From Chara braunii (Eukaryota; Streptophyta; Charophyceae; Charales; Characeae): DNA of 30,850 bases. The position numbers and the translations under genes are program-made. Location of the stretch: assembly GCA_003427395.1 (NCBI GenBank), contig BFEA01000558.1, forward strand, positions 592,789-623,638. The letters run 5' to 3'. Positions 9,180 through 18,095 of this stretch are shown in pieces. How positions within the stretch are numbered: the stretch's first letter is position 1; every line of letters starts with the position of its first letter. The notes under the pieces were generated by a model, which did no database searches, had not been told where the DNA came from, and was given only the letters and a program-made list of their open reading frames with translations.

Positions 9180-9874
9180 CAAAAAAACGCAGAAACTGGC
9201 AGAAAGACAGTAAGCATGGCACCGTTGGGCTTGAGACATCTGCCATTGGAACGTGCGTGCGTGCTGTCAAAGCTGACTAGCAGTACAGCATCGTCTCTTT
9301 CATTTTTTTTATTTTTTTTTCTCTCTCTGGATCGGAAAGGGAGGTGGTATCGCGATCTTCACACGAGCTGCCACGTAATCCAATGCTATAATTATAGCTC
9401 TCATAGGCTTGAAATGAAGGAACCCCAAACAACGTAGTTTGAGGGCTCTTTCTTCCCCCGGCCGGGGAGTGCAACCAAATACCCGTCAACCCCCGTTGGG
9501 CTACTCAGCTAAGCTGGCCATCTTTTTTTTCTTTTTTTTGAAAACCAGCGACCGCAACAGACGGAACTCCATTGAATCCATTTTTACCACACATCCATCT
9601 GGGCCATCGATATATCGATCGACGAACTTTGTAATAAAATGAGACAATACAGTCAAGAAATCCACTCCTTTCTCTTTCTGGATTGACTGTACCGATGAAA
9701 ATATATAGACCATACTTCAGTACATATACAATGATCATCATTTTTACAGACCCAAAAGAACAATCAGTCGGTCAATCCTTTAGTCGACAACTTCATTATT
9801 AAGTCCGGCCCCTCCATTGCTGAAGAGGGAAACAAACCAAGACCTGTCACGATCGCTCAATGTATCCATTTTCA

Positions 9875-9952
9875 ATTAAGAAATCAATCAACCAATCAAT
9901 CAATCAATAAACCAACCAACCAATCAATCAATCAATCAAGCAAGCAAGCAAC

Positions 9953-9987
<35 letters not shown>

Positions 9988-10026
9988 CCAACCAGTAGAT
10001 CAGCCAATCGATCAATCAATCAATCA

Positions 10027-10064
<38 letters not shown>

Positions 10065-10090
10065 GCAATCAATCAATCAATCAAGCAATC
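9875..10090 (+). repeat. Long degenerate (CAAT)n tract
   Basis: More than 200 bases of AATC/CAAT tetranucleotide with interspersed CAAC, CAAG and GATC variants. The variation argues for an old tract. Shorter tracts of the same tetranucleotide lie at 11-41 and 19820-19876. Confidence 0.95.
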
Positions 10091-10349
10091 GAATCCTCAA
10101 TCAAGACCAATGCAATGAAACCACCAGTGGTGTATCCATTATCCAACCGATCAGTTGATGAAATAGACAAGCAATCGACATACTAGACAAATGTACGGAG
10201 TGGAGTAACCAATCAATCCGTTCTGCCAGTTGTTCACAGGCTGCAAGAAGCACCGCGCAGGCATTCTTGCGGAAAAAGCCTCTGTGAGAGAGTGCAAATT
10301 TCTCCTTCTGAATCAGGTGCAGACGTGAGGAGGACTGCTGCTCCACACA

Positions 10350-10464
10350 CTACAGTCTTCACCCGAATACAATGTACCGTCAGTATACCTGTATTTGGGA
10401 CAACCTTGAGTCTAGATACAACAGTAATTAATGTCAGTACATTGTGTTCGGGTGAAGACGGTAG
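10350..10464 (+). mobile_element. Small palindromic TA-flanked element (MITE family 1)
   Basis: Left end CTACAGTCTTCACCCGAATA and right end GTTCGGGTGAAGACGGTAG form the terminal inverted repeat, with TA just outside the C(A/C)GTCTTC core on both sides. The interior has AATGTACCGTCAG and its partner GTCAGTACATT. About 115 bp, non-coding; third-party transposase required. Confidence 0.75.
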
Positions 10465-10708
10465 AAGAGGGCGAGGTGAGGGAAGGCGGTTGTCTTTCAT
10501 TCAAAAACAAAGAAAAGATAAGAGAGACGAATGGCGGGAGCACGCTGCGACCCCATAACATGATAGCAGCAGCAGAAGTAAATAGCCAATCACAAAAAGT
10601 CCGACTCGGACTTAAGTAAACAGATTCGGTGACGAACAACAAGCCCTGAAAAAAAAAAAAAGATCTCTGTCCGCAAACTACCTCCATGCCAAAAGAATAT
10701 TCGATTCG

Positions 10709-10813
10709 GTGCTTTGGGACATCCGTCCCAATTGGAATGAGTAAGAGAAGGAAGATAGCATGGGCCCTGCGCAAGGATGACAAGCATAAATCGAGAAACG
10801 AGTCCACTTTTTT
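10709..10813 (+). pseudogene. U6: Diverged U6 snRNA-like sequence
   Basis: Recognisable U6 blocks in order: GGGACATCCGT, CAATTGGAA, ATAGCATGGGCCCTGCG, CAAGGATGACAAGCATAAAT and CGAGAAACGAGTCC. It ends in a T6 run (10808-10813), as a Pol III transcript would. The ACAGAGA box is lost (GTAAGAGAA instead) and several stem positions are changed, so it is unlikely to work in splicing. No convincing USE or TATA is seen upstream. Unlike the copy at 8848 it keeps the T-run and lacks a poly(A) tail, which suggests a DNA-level duplication of a gene, not a processed copy. It lies inside a 0.7-kb segment bounded by inverted repeats (10601-11307). Confidence 0.75.
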
Positions 10814-10910
10814 AGGAAAGAAAAGAAAAAAAGAAAAGCAAACAATATTCGTGCGAGTTCCGAATGAGGCTGCCAGATGGGCCCGCCTAAGGACGACGAG
10901 GGCGCGATTC

Positions 10911-10991
10911 AGTCGTTGACAGTTCCCACAAAAAACAAAGAAAAAAAAAAAAGAAAAAAAAGAAAAAAAAAAAAGAAAGTCGTTGACAGTT
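10911..10991 (+). mobile_element. A-rich micro-insertion with 14-bp flanking duplication
   Basis: AGTCGTTGACAGTT occurs at 10911-10924 and again at 10978-10991. Between them is 53 bases of almost pure A with scattered G and a CCCAC start. This is the footprint of an extremely 5'-truncated poly(A) retro-insertion; slippage around an A tract is the alternative. Confidence 0.5.
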
Positions 10992-11131
10992 GTTCGCTGG
11001 TCGAAGCGCCATTCAAACGGGAAAATACTGAAGGCCGTCCCAGGTGTCGCAGGAGGGCCACAGAGCGCCCGTACCTCCTGGCTGACCTATTCTTCCAAAG
11101 AAAAATATAATGATGTAGTTGCTCCTTTGCG

Positions 11132-11285
11132 CACAAAGAATAAAATTTACTTCCTTTCTAGGAAAAACCGTAATACCCAGTCGGTCTTACTTAAGTAATA
11201 CAGACGGTCACAAAGAATAAAATTTACTTCCTTTCTAGGAAAAACCGTAATACCCAGTCGGTCTTACTTAAGTAATACAGACGGT
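11132..11285 (+). repeat. Exact 77-bp tandem duplication
   Basis: 11132-11208 and 11209-11285 are identical, beginning CACAAAGAATAAAATTTAC and ending AATACAGACGGT, so the duplication is recent (or an assembly artefact). The junction with the following DNA makes a perfect hairpin: ACTTAAGTAATAC, loop AGACGGT, then GTATTACTTAAGT. Confidence 0.9.
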
Positions 11286-11512
11286 GTATTACTTAAGTCC
11301 GAGTCGGTCTTACTTCCTACCGGTCGTCCTCCCTTTCCCGCGGGCTTCCCGCTTGCATCGTCGGTCGTCGGCTTTGTTGTACCATCAGCAGACGAGGGTC
11401 TGGCTACAGCGTGTCTGAATCTGGACCTGTTCCACGCAGAGGTGCAGAAAAGTAGATCAATCACAATTGTTTGCACCTGTCCACAAACACGTCCACATTC
11501 AGACACTCGCTA

Positions 11513-11536
11513 CAATCCTCTTTGCCAGTGGGATCT
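11513..11536 (+). repeat. 24-bp exact repeat beyond the 3' end of the fasciclin gene
   Basis: CAATCCTCTTTGCCAGTGGG plus ATCT is identical to 13184-13207. The two copies bracket the FAS1 gene at about 70 and 340 bases from its ends. Confidence 0.8.
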
Positions 11537-11607
11537 CGCCCATTGAGCAGCAGGTCCATGATCTTTGTTTGGTCTTGGGACTCCTGGGGGTCCTTCCAGC
11601 CGTCCTG

Positions 11608-12843
11608 CTAGGCCGCAGTGCCCGCACACCGTTCGATTGCTCCGCAGTTCCGCGCATCGACATCCCTGGTCACGGGGATTTCTATATTCGTTGACCGGCT
11701 ATTGCGATTACTCACGGCGGGAGATACCCGCTCTAACTCTGCTCTCACTGATGGCACTGGCCTGTCATTGCGGCGGCGGCGACAAGCAAGGGCCACGACT
11801 ATGATAACAACCAGGAGGACGACCAAACAAGCGAGAACCACCCCTCCAATAGCGCCAGCGCTCGGCCCACGTCCGTCGCTGCCGCCGTGGGAAGCTCCAG
11901 AAGACGGTGGAAGAGTTGATGACGAAGATATGCCTGGCAGTGACGCCGGCGGCTGCGATGAGGAGGCACCTGTAGGCGACGATGAGGACGCAGAGACTTC
12001 GATACCATGCTGGTGCAGCGATGGCTGGGCGTCTTCTGCTCCTAGCTGCAGGCTTCTGAAGAGGAGGCGCGGAGGGGAGTCAACGAAGCCCCTGCTGAAC
12101 GTCCCAAGCTGCGGAGTACACACTCTGCTGATTCTCGTTGCCACAGAGTGTGGCACTAGTGTGGTGGTCCCCATGCGCACCACAGACACGTTCTCACTGA
12201 CGATGTGCACCGCGTCGACGAGCTCGACGGTCTTGTAATCGTCTGACGAAATCATGGCCATTTGCTCATCGATCAACGCCAGCTCCCCAGCGTCGAAAGC
12301 CGTCGTGATCGTCACGTTCTTCCCCAGCACGGTCTTAAGCGAGCCGTGTTCATCGGCGTTGCTGCGGAGAGCGTGGACATTCGTCACCGGGACCCGCAGG
12401 CTGGCGATCTGAAGATACCTTAGCGTCTCCACTACCAACTGCTTCCTTATCTTCAGCGTCTTTGCATCGGCATCCCCCGACCTCATGCACTCCAGGACGT
12501 CCGGGGTGAAAGCATCGTTGGTAGGAGCCAGGAGAACGAACGCCGACCCCTTCTTCTGAGCGCGGCAATCCATGGCCGACAGCTCCGATGTCTTCACCAA
12601 CACGCTGTACAGTAATGAATGGTCTGGATCATTCTGGAGGAAGCGAGCGAGTGGTCCCGCGGTGCAGTTGTCGCCACGTCTCTCTCTGCTGAGTGCGCTG
12701 GCACTTGAGAACGTAGAGTGCAACTCGGTTTCAGCAGCAGCAGCGGCGACCGCGGCGAGGAGTGACACGACAGTCAAAGTCAAATCTAGCAGTAGCGGCT
12801 TCTTTCCTAGAGGTCGCAAAGGAGAGGGAAAATGCAGCGCCAT
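11608..12843 (-). CDS. FAS1 (fasciclin) domain type I membrane protein
   Basis: Single open reading frame of 411 codons plus stop, read from the ATG at 12843. The frame stays open to an ATG at 12951, but the inner start is preferred because it puts a textbook signal peptide at the N-terminus (basic residues, then a Leu/Val/Ala-rich core ending in an alanine run, about residues 22-37). A FAS1 domain follows at about residues 63-224: the H1 motif reads FVLLAPTNDAF, and the end of the domain reads AVHIVSENVSV, matching the usual H2 end. Possible N-glycosylation sites are NCT, NVT and NVS. A Ser/Pro/Gly-rich stalk (about 280-328) leads to one hydrophobic segment (about 330-354) and the stop-transfer RRRR, then a short cytoplasmic tail. 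FAS1 domains act in cell adhesion and cell-wall or matrix interaction at the cell surface; that role is inferred from the family. Many plant FAS1 proteins are GPI-anchored; this one instead has a transmembrane segment with a basic tail. It is the only intact gene in the window and shows no intron. A LINE 3' tail lies just upstream on the same strand, about 130-230 bases from the start. Confidence 0.85.
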   Translation of the reverse strand: MALHFPSPLRPLGKKPLLLDLTLTVVSLLAAVAAAAAETELHSTFSSASALSRERRGDNCTAGPLARFLQNDPDHSLLYSVLVKTSELSAMDCRAQKKGSAFVLLAPTNDAFTPDVLECMRSGDADAKTLKIRKQLVVETLRYLQIASLRVPVTNVHALRSNADEHGSLKTVLGKNVTITTAFDAGELALIDEQMAMISSDDYKTVELVDAVHIVSENVSVVRMGTTTLVPHSVATRISRVCTPQLGTFSRGFVDSPPRLLFRSLQLGAEDAQPSLHQHGIEVSASSSSPTGASSSQPPASLPGISSSSTLPPSSGASHGGSDGRGPSAGAIGGVVLACLVVLLVVIIVVALACRRRRNDRPVPSVRAELERVSPAVSNRNSRSTNIEIPVTRDVDARNCGAIERCAGTAA

Positions 12844-12969
12844 CGTTGCTCTTGGTGCAACGAGTGCACAGGCGAAGTTTGGCTTCGTTCTCCGGCGGCT
12901 CGCGGTTCGAGTGCTACGAACGGGAAGTTCGGGAACAGGCAGACATCCCAATCATGATGTGTCATGGCC

Positions 12970-13078
12970 GTGCGTCCTTTTTTCTGTTTTTCTTTTTTTT
13001 TTCCTTTTGCCTCCAAGGGAGACTCTATCTAGTGCTGCGGAGCACATCACGTGCTGGAAAGCGGGTCCAGCGTCCCAC
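12970..13078 (-). mobile_element. Truncated LINE-type 3' tail upstream of the fasciclin gene
   Basis: The hairpin motif at 13053-13071 (minus strand: stems GCTGGA and TCCAGC intact, one change in the loop) is followed on the same strand by about 45 bases and then an A-rich tract (T-rich on plus, about 12977-13009). It lies in the presumed promoter region of the minus-strand FAS1 gene, in the same orientation, ending about 130 bases from its ATG. No TATA element is evident between the tail and the gene. Confidence 0.5.
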
Positions 13079-13183
13079 ATACAACAAGGTCTCAGATTGT
13101 CTGACGAAAGTAACACTGAGGCCTGCCAGCATTGATTGCCCACCCAAGGAATTGACTGACCAGGCGTGTACAAAATGTTATTC

Positions 13184-13207
13184 CAATCCTCTTTGCCAGT
13201 GGGATCT
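13184..13207 (+). repeat. 24-bp exact repeat beyond the 5' end of the fasciclin gene
   Basis: Partner of 11513-11536 in the same orientation; the wider context is only weakly similar (GGCCC against CGCCC just downstream). Confidence 0.8.
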
Positions 13208-13901
13208 GGCCCTAATATTGCCTGACCCCGAGCGAAATAGCTTAGGGAAGTTCTGCCTCTTCAATCGGTCTCTCTGGGGGGGGTCTTTAGACACTCCGTA
13301 CAGTGTCCTCGGGGCCAAATGAAATTTCCTTAGGGGTTTCGAAGGAACGTAAAATCCTTCCCTCGTTTCCCTCGTTCCACGTATCCCCTCGGTGTGGATC
13401 CTTCTGTCGTTCCACCAATCCTGGGGGTGGCCTCCCGAGGATGATTCATTTTCGCCCACCGCAGCCAACTTCATAATATTATATTCGGCAGCCCCTGGAT
13501 TGCATCCCTTGGCCCATTGGCTGATGTCCGTCTTGCGGTGGTGTGGTCCAGCTGCCAAAGGCGGGAATTTTTGGAGGGCGCTGGCGGCGAAAAAAATAAA
13601 AACCTGAATATCACAGCGGACCTCCCCGTTCGAAATTCAAATTTTGAATCTGGTGGTGGACGTGACGATGGCAACATGGGGCAGGTGGCCAGTCTTCTGG
13701 CAGATGGTGGAAATGGGCATTCCAGCCGCGTAGTGGCGCCGTCGGACGTCGTGCACAGTCTTCATTTGCCGCAGCACGAAGGTCGATTGCCATCGTCGCC
13801 TCCTGCCGACAGCCGTATGCTCTCAGCCGGAGACAGGCGGCGAACGTCGTAGGTGACTCCGCGGTGAGGTTAACGTCGTCGGCGGCGTAGTCCTTAGGTT
13901 T

Positions 13902-15091
13902 TTGTGGGCGGCTGAGAAGAAGGCCGTTGCAGCAGCCGTGACAGCCGTGCTCTTTTGTTGTCACCAGGAGAGGGCACTGGGAAGAATTAGAGCGCAGATC
14001 CGCACGCGGAGGAGGAAGACAATCCATGGAGCCCCAGTCGATGGGCTGGATACCGTGGCCATCAACGAGGCTGTACTCCAGGTTTCCTGCGCCGTGGGTT
14101 GCAGCGTTCTTCCACGAGCAACGCCAAGGTGGTGGATGAAAAGGAGGACGGGTGGTGCGTGGGAGGATCTCAGGCAATGTGACGACGAGAAGGGGAAGTA
14201 CTTCTGGGAGAAGCTGCGTATGTCGCCATGTGTCCTTTAGGAGATAGCTGAAGCATTGTCGCGTCATCTGCAGAGGCATGTGATGTTCTGCAGGGAGCCA
14301 CTGCAGCCTGATCATATCGTCGCCTATGTGTTATACAGGTGTGCATCCGGGGAGACATACAAAAGTAGCACAAGCAACTTCGGTATAGGGAGAGCTTCTA
14401 GGCTGGCGGCGATACGGGATGTAACGGCGGTGCTATTGATGGCATAAGGGAAGAAGATGTCATGGCCGATGGGTGTGCGCAATTTGGTCATCCTACCAGC
14501 ATTCGCTAACAAAGGATTCCCCAAAACGACCATTTCGTCAAAATGGACATTTTTTATTTTTTGAACGAAATTGAAACCGAGTTTTTTGGCCGAAAACTCA
14601 TTAAAATTTGATGTTCCTGAGGGTCCGACGTTTTACAAATGCTGGACCCCCACATGGACCTAACTTGAGACCAGGCACCTCCAGGCAGGACTGCCTGGAC
14701 ATAGTTGGTCTCAAGCAAGGTCCATGTACAGCCAGGGGGTCCAGCATTTTACAAATGCCGGACCCTCCGAAACAACAAATTTTGACGAGTTTTCGGCCAA
14801 AAAACTTGGTTTCATTTTGTTCAAAGAAAAAAAGATGTCCACTTTGACGAAATGGCAGTTCAAATTGGTATGGGTGCACCGACTGTACTCAAATCTACAT
14901 CTACAAGTCCGCAAATGCCCCCAACGAGGAGTACTACGATCATAAACGGCGTTTCTCAGTTGTCGTGCAGGTAGTCGTTGATCTGAATTTGTGTGTGTTG
15001 GGCGTTCACATGGGCTACCCAGGAAGTTGTCAACCACGCGCTCAATCAGCACGCGGTTTCACAGGCCTACGCCGCGACCCCGCAGCCATGA
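13902..15091 (+). pseudogene. PIF/Harbinger (HARBI1-type) transposase, decayed and interrupted
   Basis: Plus-strand frame 13902-14522 reads as a Harbinger nuclease. It shows WWMKRRTGGAWEDLRQCDD, then YFWEKLRMSPCV, EIAEALSRHLQRHV, QPDHIVAYVLYRCASGETY, FGIGRASRLAAIRDVTA and FANKGFP. Stops interrupt it at 14238-14240 (TAG) and about 14445-14447 (TAA). A 336-bp foldback element (14525-14860) then splits the gene. The protein resumes exactly beyond it with YGCTDCTQIYIYKSANAP, EEYYDHKRRFSVVVQVVVDL and GVHMGYPGS. The first catalytic Asp (in GCTDCT, codon 14881-14883) remains. After GYPGS the frame shifts by one, and where the family has its second Asp (GS-V-H-D) the shifted frame reads VNHAL, so that residue appears lost. 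The reading ends at a TGA at 15089-15091 followed by A-rich DNA; the C-terminal Glu region is missing. In the family, this nuclease works with a Myb/SANT-like partner and makes 3-bp target duplications. This copy cannot encode an active enzyme. Confidence 0.8.
14525..14860. mobile_element. Foldback element copy B, inserted in the Harbinger transposase
   Basis: A near-perfect palindrome of 336 bp. The ends begin (5' to 3' on either strand) AAC, three variable bases, then CATTTCGTCAAA. Both arms carry GAAA...GGCCGAAAACTC, the GGTCC...GCATTTTACAAATGC block and the AGACCAGG/CCTCCAGGCAG centre. It interrupts the transposase between codons FP and WYG, with CAA on both sides (14522-14524 and 14861-14863), a possible 3-base target duplication. 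It has no coding capacity, so it would need proteins supplied in trans. Confidence 0.8.
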
Positions 15092-15417
15092 AAAAATAAA
15101 AATAAAAAAATTCAAACAACTCTGGAAAAAAATATGTTATGCAAAAAAAAAAAATGAACAACTTTTGTCATGTGGTCATATCTAAAACCTTTACTTAAGG
15201 AAAAAACACGGTAGGGACGAAGTCGGAGGTGGCGCCGTAGCGCTCCAATCCGGCGACGCGAGTGCGTTATCGTTTAGGGTTTCGGTTGGCCATCGCGGAT
15301 TCTATCGTCACGCCCCGGGGCGCTTAGCACGGGGAAGGCGAGTTGCACAGCTGTCGGGCTCGAAGGTCAGCCTGAGCACGGGTGACATGAACTTGTCCCG
15401 GGAATGAGGCGAGGTGA

Positions 15418-15888
15418 GGTGGTGCAGTTAGGGTCAGCGGAGTTTCTCTTTCAAGATATCATCCTGAACTTTTCGAACCGAAGATCGCTGAAGTGGCAGC
15501 GAGCTTCCTATGGAACCGGTTTCCCCCCTATCGTGAGGGTCCTGTACGGTCTCTCACAGAGGGGAGATATGCTGGAGCGACCAAGCCTGGTCTGTTCATG
15601 GTTGGAATGATACAGGGCTGCCCACTGGTTGTTGGCGGCGACAGCACTTTAGGAGTTTGGCAACTGGTTTGGACTGTAGTCGGGGCACATGCGAGTATCT
15701 TGTCGGCTTCTTGGCAGGTGGGCCCAGAACTTCAAGGTCCATCGGAGCAGAATACTGAAGAAGTCCCCGACTTTGTCCTGACCGAGCTCGTAGACGCCTG
15801 GAGTTCAAGCTGGTTCAGCGTGGCTGGAATCGAGAGCTACAGGCCGAGGCGCCGGATGCAAGAACGCGTGGTATACTTCCTAGGTTAA
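15418..15888 (+). CDS. Possible exon or gene fragment, unrecognised
   Basis: One plus-strand frame is open for about 157 codons up to a TAA at 15886-15888. It includes SRYHPELFEPKIAEVAASF, LWNRFPPYREGPVRSL and EGRYAGATKPGLFMVGM. Composition looks protein-like, with few simple repeats, but there is no in-frame ATG near the start, so it would have to be an exon or the remnant of an element. No family recognised. Confidence 0.25.
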   Translation, partial: GGAVRVSGVSLSRYHPELFEPKIAEVAASFLWNRFPPYREGPVRSLTEGRYAGATKPGLFMVGMIQGCPLVVGGDSTLGVWQLVWTVVGAHASILSASWQVGPELQGPSEQNTEEVPDFVLTELVDAWSSSWFSVAGIESYRPRRRMQERVVYFLG

Positions 15889-15899
15889 GAAGGTGGTGT

Positions 15900-16920
15900 T
15901 TGGCCCGAACCTACTTCCACTCTTGATCGAAGAGGGTGTCATACCGGTTTTCGCGGAGATCAGGCCCTGGCCGTAATTTCGTTCAGCCTTTTTCCGATTG
16001 GAGAGGGGGCCTCGCCCCGTCATGAGGCTGGTAGTTGAAGATCTTGTTTGTTTGCCCTGGTTCTGTGAATCTTGAACTTCGCTTTTTCAGCCCGTCTTGA
16101 CAGCCTACGTATCTACGTATAATCTCGTCATTCATTCAGTCGCTCTTATCTCTTGAAAATACCTGTCGCATACCCGGCCCTCACTTGGTAGGCTAGGTCG
16201 ACAGACAAAAAACGCCTAGCTTCTTCGCCTTCATACCCCGGAGCACTCACTATCCCGGCGCACTCTTCTCAGGCAACGACGCCCGCCGAGTGAGACCTTG
16301 CCCTTTTGAGGATAGGGTAGACAGCTTGTTGTGCTGTATTCCCCCGAGCGTGTCGCCGTCACCTTTTCCTTTAAATTTTTGTATGCTATCTGGTCGGCTT
16401 TTGTCCTTTTCCATTTCTGGAAACTTTTGAGTGGTTGATCTCCTCGAATATTAGGGTAGATTAAGATTGATACACCTAGATTCATCTTTCATTTCATGTT
16501 TTATTATCATGCCCTTGTTTGGAGCCTTTCCGTTCTGGATGAATCTTTACTTTCTCACACAGAGTTCTCCCATTCAGTAGCGCCCTCGGGCTATGTCTAG
16601 AGGGGTGCAACTCCGAGCCTTCCGCAAAAATCGCTGTGTGGAAAACCTAAGTGTTGAATAGGTGGTTATGCAAGGGCGGGCCATCCCCAACCCTGGTCCT
16701 TTCTTCCTTTTTTATCTTTCACACCCTCCCATTTCTCTCCGAGCCGTTATCTATTCTGTCAGGCTTACCACAACCCCCTCACACACTCTCCTTGGCCCGG
16801 TACTTTAGGGAGCTGCCCTTCCTGGCCCGGTACTTTCAGAAGTTGCCCCCTGAAGGGCTTAATCACCCCCGCCCCTCTCATCTACTCGATTTCAAGACCG
16901 AGGCTGGGAGCCTCCTGCAT
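15900..16920. other. No gene seen
   Basis: Mixed-composition DNA with only short open frames. GGCCCGGTACTTT occurs twice (16795 and 16824) within a short direct repeat. Nothing else recognised. Confidence 0.5.
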
Positions 16921-17146
16921 TGAACCTAGAAGCGGCGGCTTCAAGAACGAACGGGAGAGTCAGCGACAGTGAGAAACAGTCGTCCGGAACGATACTGCAG
17001 ATTAAGGATACTCCGAAGAAACGGCGGTGGGATTCCGATGGAGTTGAACGTGCAGTGCTTGAACTGTGGGTGGGAACTAAGATAGGTCTGTGTGTTAGGC
17101 CCAGTTAGGGCAGTGCCATAGGCTGCAAAATGGTGATGATGAGATA

Positions 17147-17599
17147 TTGAGAGCGAATGATGTCCATCTGAGGAATAGACGGAATGTTATTCACAGTTCA
17201 GGGGGTGATAATGATGGTAATGATGATGATGCTGAAAGTAGTGATGAGGAGGACAATAACGGTGATGTGACTCACTGGAATCAGAAGAGTGGGGATGGAG
17301 ACAATGATGGTGATAATGAATCCTTGCAATCGGGGCAATCACCTCAAAATGGTGATAGTGATCATGGTGATGATGAGGATGATGAGAATGAGGATAACGC
17401 TGATCTGAATCGTTGGAACCAGAAGACTGGGGAGAAAAGGGAAGATGAGAACGCAGGTCTGGGCGGTACAGTCGTCCATTGGGATAACAAGATAAGTGAC
17501 GCAAGGAGAATGGATTTCAAAGATTCCAAGGACATGAAAGGCAGTGAGCAGGAGGGTGAAGACAACAGTGTTGGAAAAGCTTGTAACGGGAAAGGGTAG
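17147..17599 (+). CDS. Possible ORF for an acidic low-complexity protein
   Basis: 150 codons from an ATG at 17147. The protein is very rich in Asp, Glu, Asn and Gly and contains three related motifs: THWNQKSGD (residues 42-50), NRWNQKTGE (88-96) and VHWDNKISD (110-118). The acidic stretch comes from GAT/GGT trinucleotide-like DNA, so the frame may be open by composition alone. The spaced Trp motifs argue mildly for real coding. No family recognised; a compound microsatellite follows within 60 bases. Confidence 0.25.
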   Translation: MRANDVHLRNRRNVIHSSGGDNDGNDDDAESSDEEDNNGDVTHWNQKSGDGDNDGDNESLQSGQSPQNGDSDHGDDEDDENEDNADLNRWNQKTGEKREDENAGLGGTVVHWDNKISDARRMDFKDSKDMKGSEQEGEDNSVGKACNGKG

Positions 17600-17651
17600 G
17601 AGGCAGGGTAGGAGACGGGATTGGAGAATTCCCTGGTGCAGAGAGAGCACG

Positions 17652-17655
<4 letters not shown>

Positions 17656-17742
<87 letters not shown>
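17656..17742 (+). repeat. Compound (GT)n(GA)n microsatellite
   Basis: Pure GT tract then pure GA tract, just after the acidic open frame. Confidence 0.97.
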
Positions 17743-17743
<1 letters not shown>

Positions 17744-18095
17744 ATTGAGTCGTCATTGAATCATTGATCACCATTGAACCGAGAGATCATTGAACCTTCG
17801 CTGAGGGGTCCCAGACCTCCATGAAAGTGTTATTGATAGAGTCAAAGGCAGTTGCCAAAAGGATAGGCTTGCTCAGGTTATGTTGTTCATTAACTAGGGG
17901 CTAGTCTTAAGTTGTCAAGCTAACTGCATAACTTATTTTTCCTCAGAATTCGTTGGTACGTGTCTGGGTACAGTGGTAGTGAGCTAGTTGCTAACTCATT
18001 TTAGGTGCCTTAGGGTGAAGAGGTCCCTTTTTCTTGTTGATAACCCAGAGAGTTTCTGAACTTTGAGAAGTTACCTGATGATTTATTCATTGGAA

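Larger units (their letters stand above)
10601..11307. mobile_element. 0.7-kb segment bounded by 19-bp inverted repeats, containing the U6-like sequence
   Basis: CCGACTCGGACTTAAGTAA at 10601-10619 is the exact inverse of 11289-11307. Between them lie the U6-like sequence (10709-10813), A-rich DNA and an exact 77-bp duplication. The right half repeats fragments of the end (TTACTTAAGTAATAC). No open frame of note. Whether the segment ever moved as a unit cannot be told; no clear target duplication is seen. Confidence 0.4.

Noticed and set aside
8788-9270. Minus-strand ORF of 160 codons
   Set aside because: Antisense of the U6 pseudogene plus GA/TA microsatellite.
9875-10090. CRISPR-like array or telomere-like repeat
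   Set aside because: It is a continuous degenerate tetranucleotide with no spacers, and the unit is not a telomere unit.
11618-12238. 206-codon plus-strand ORF
   Set aside because: Antisense shadow of the fasciclin gene.
12572-13322. Two plus-strand ORFs of about 187 codons
   Set aside because: They run antisense through the FAS1 signal-peptide region and a LINE tail; no start context or domain.
13611-14315. 234-codon minus-strand ORF
   Set aside because: It is the antisense of the plus-strand Harbinger transposase and matches no family; the plus-strand reading is clearly the real one.
17187-17504. His-rich minus-strand ORF
   Set aside because: Antisense of the GAT/GGT-rich stretch at 17147-17599.
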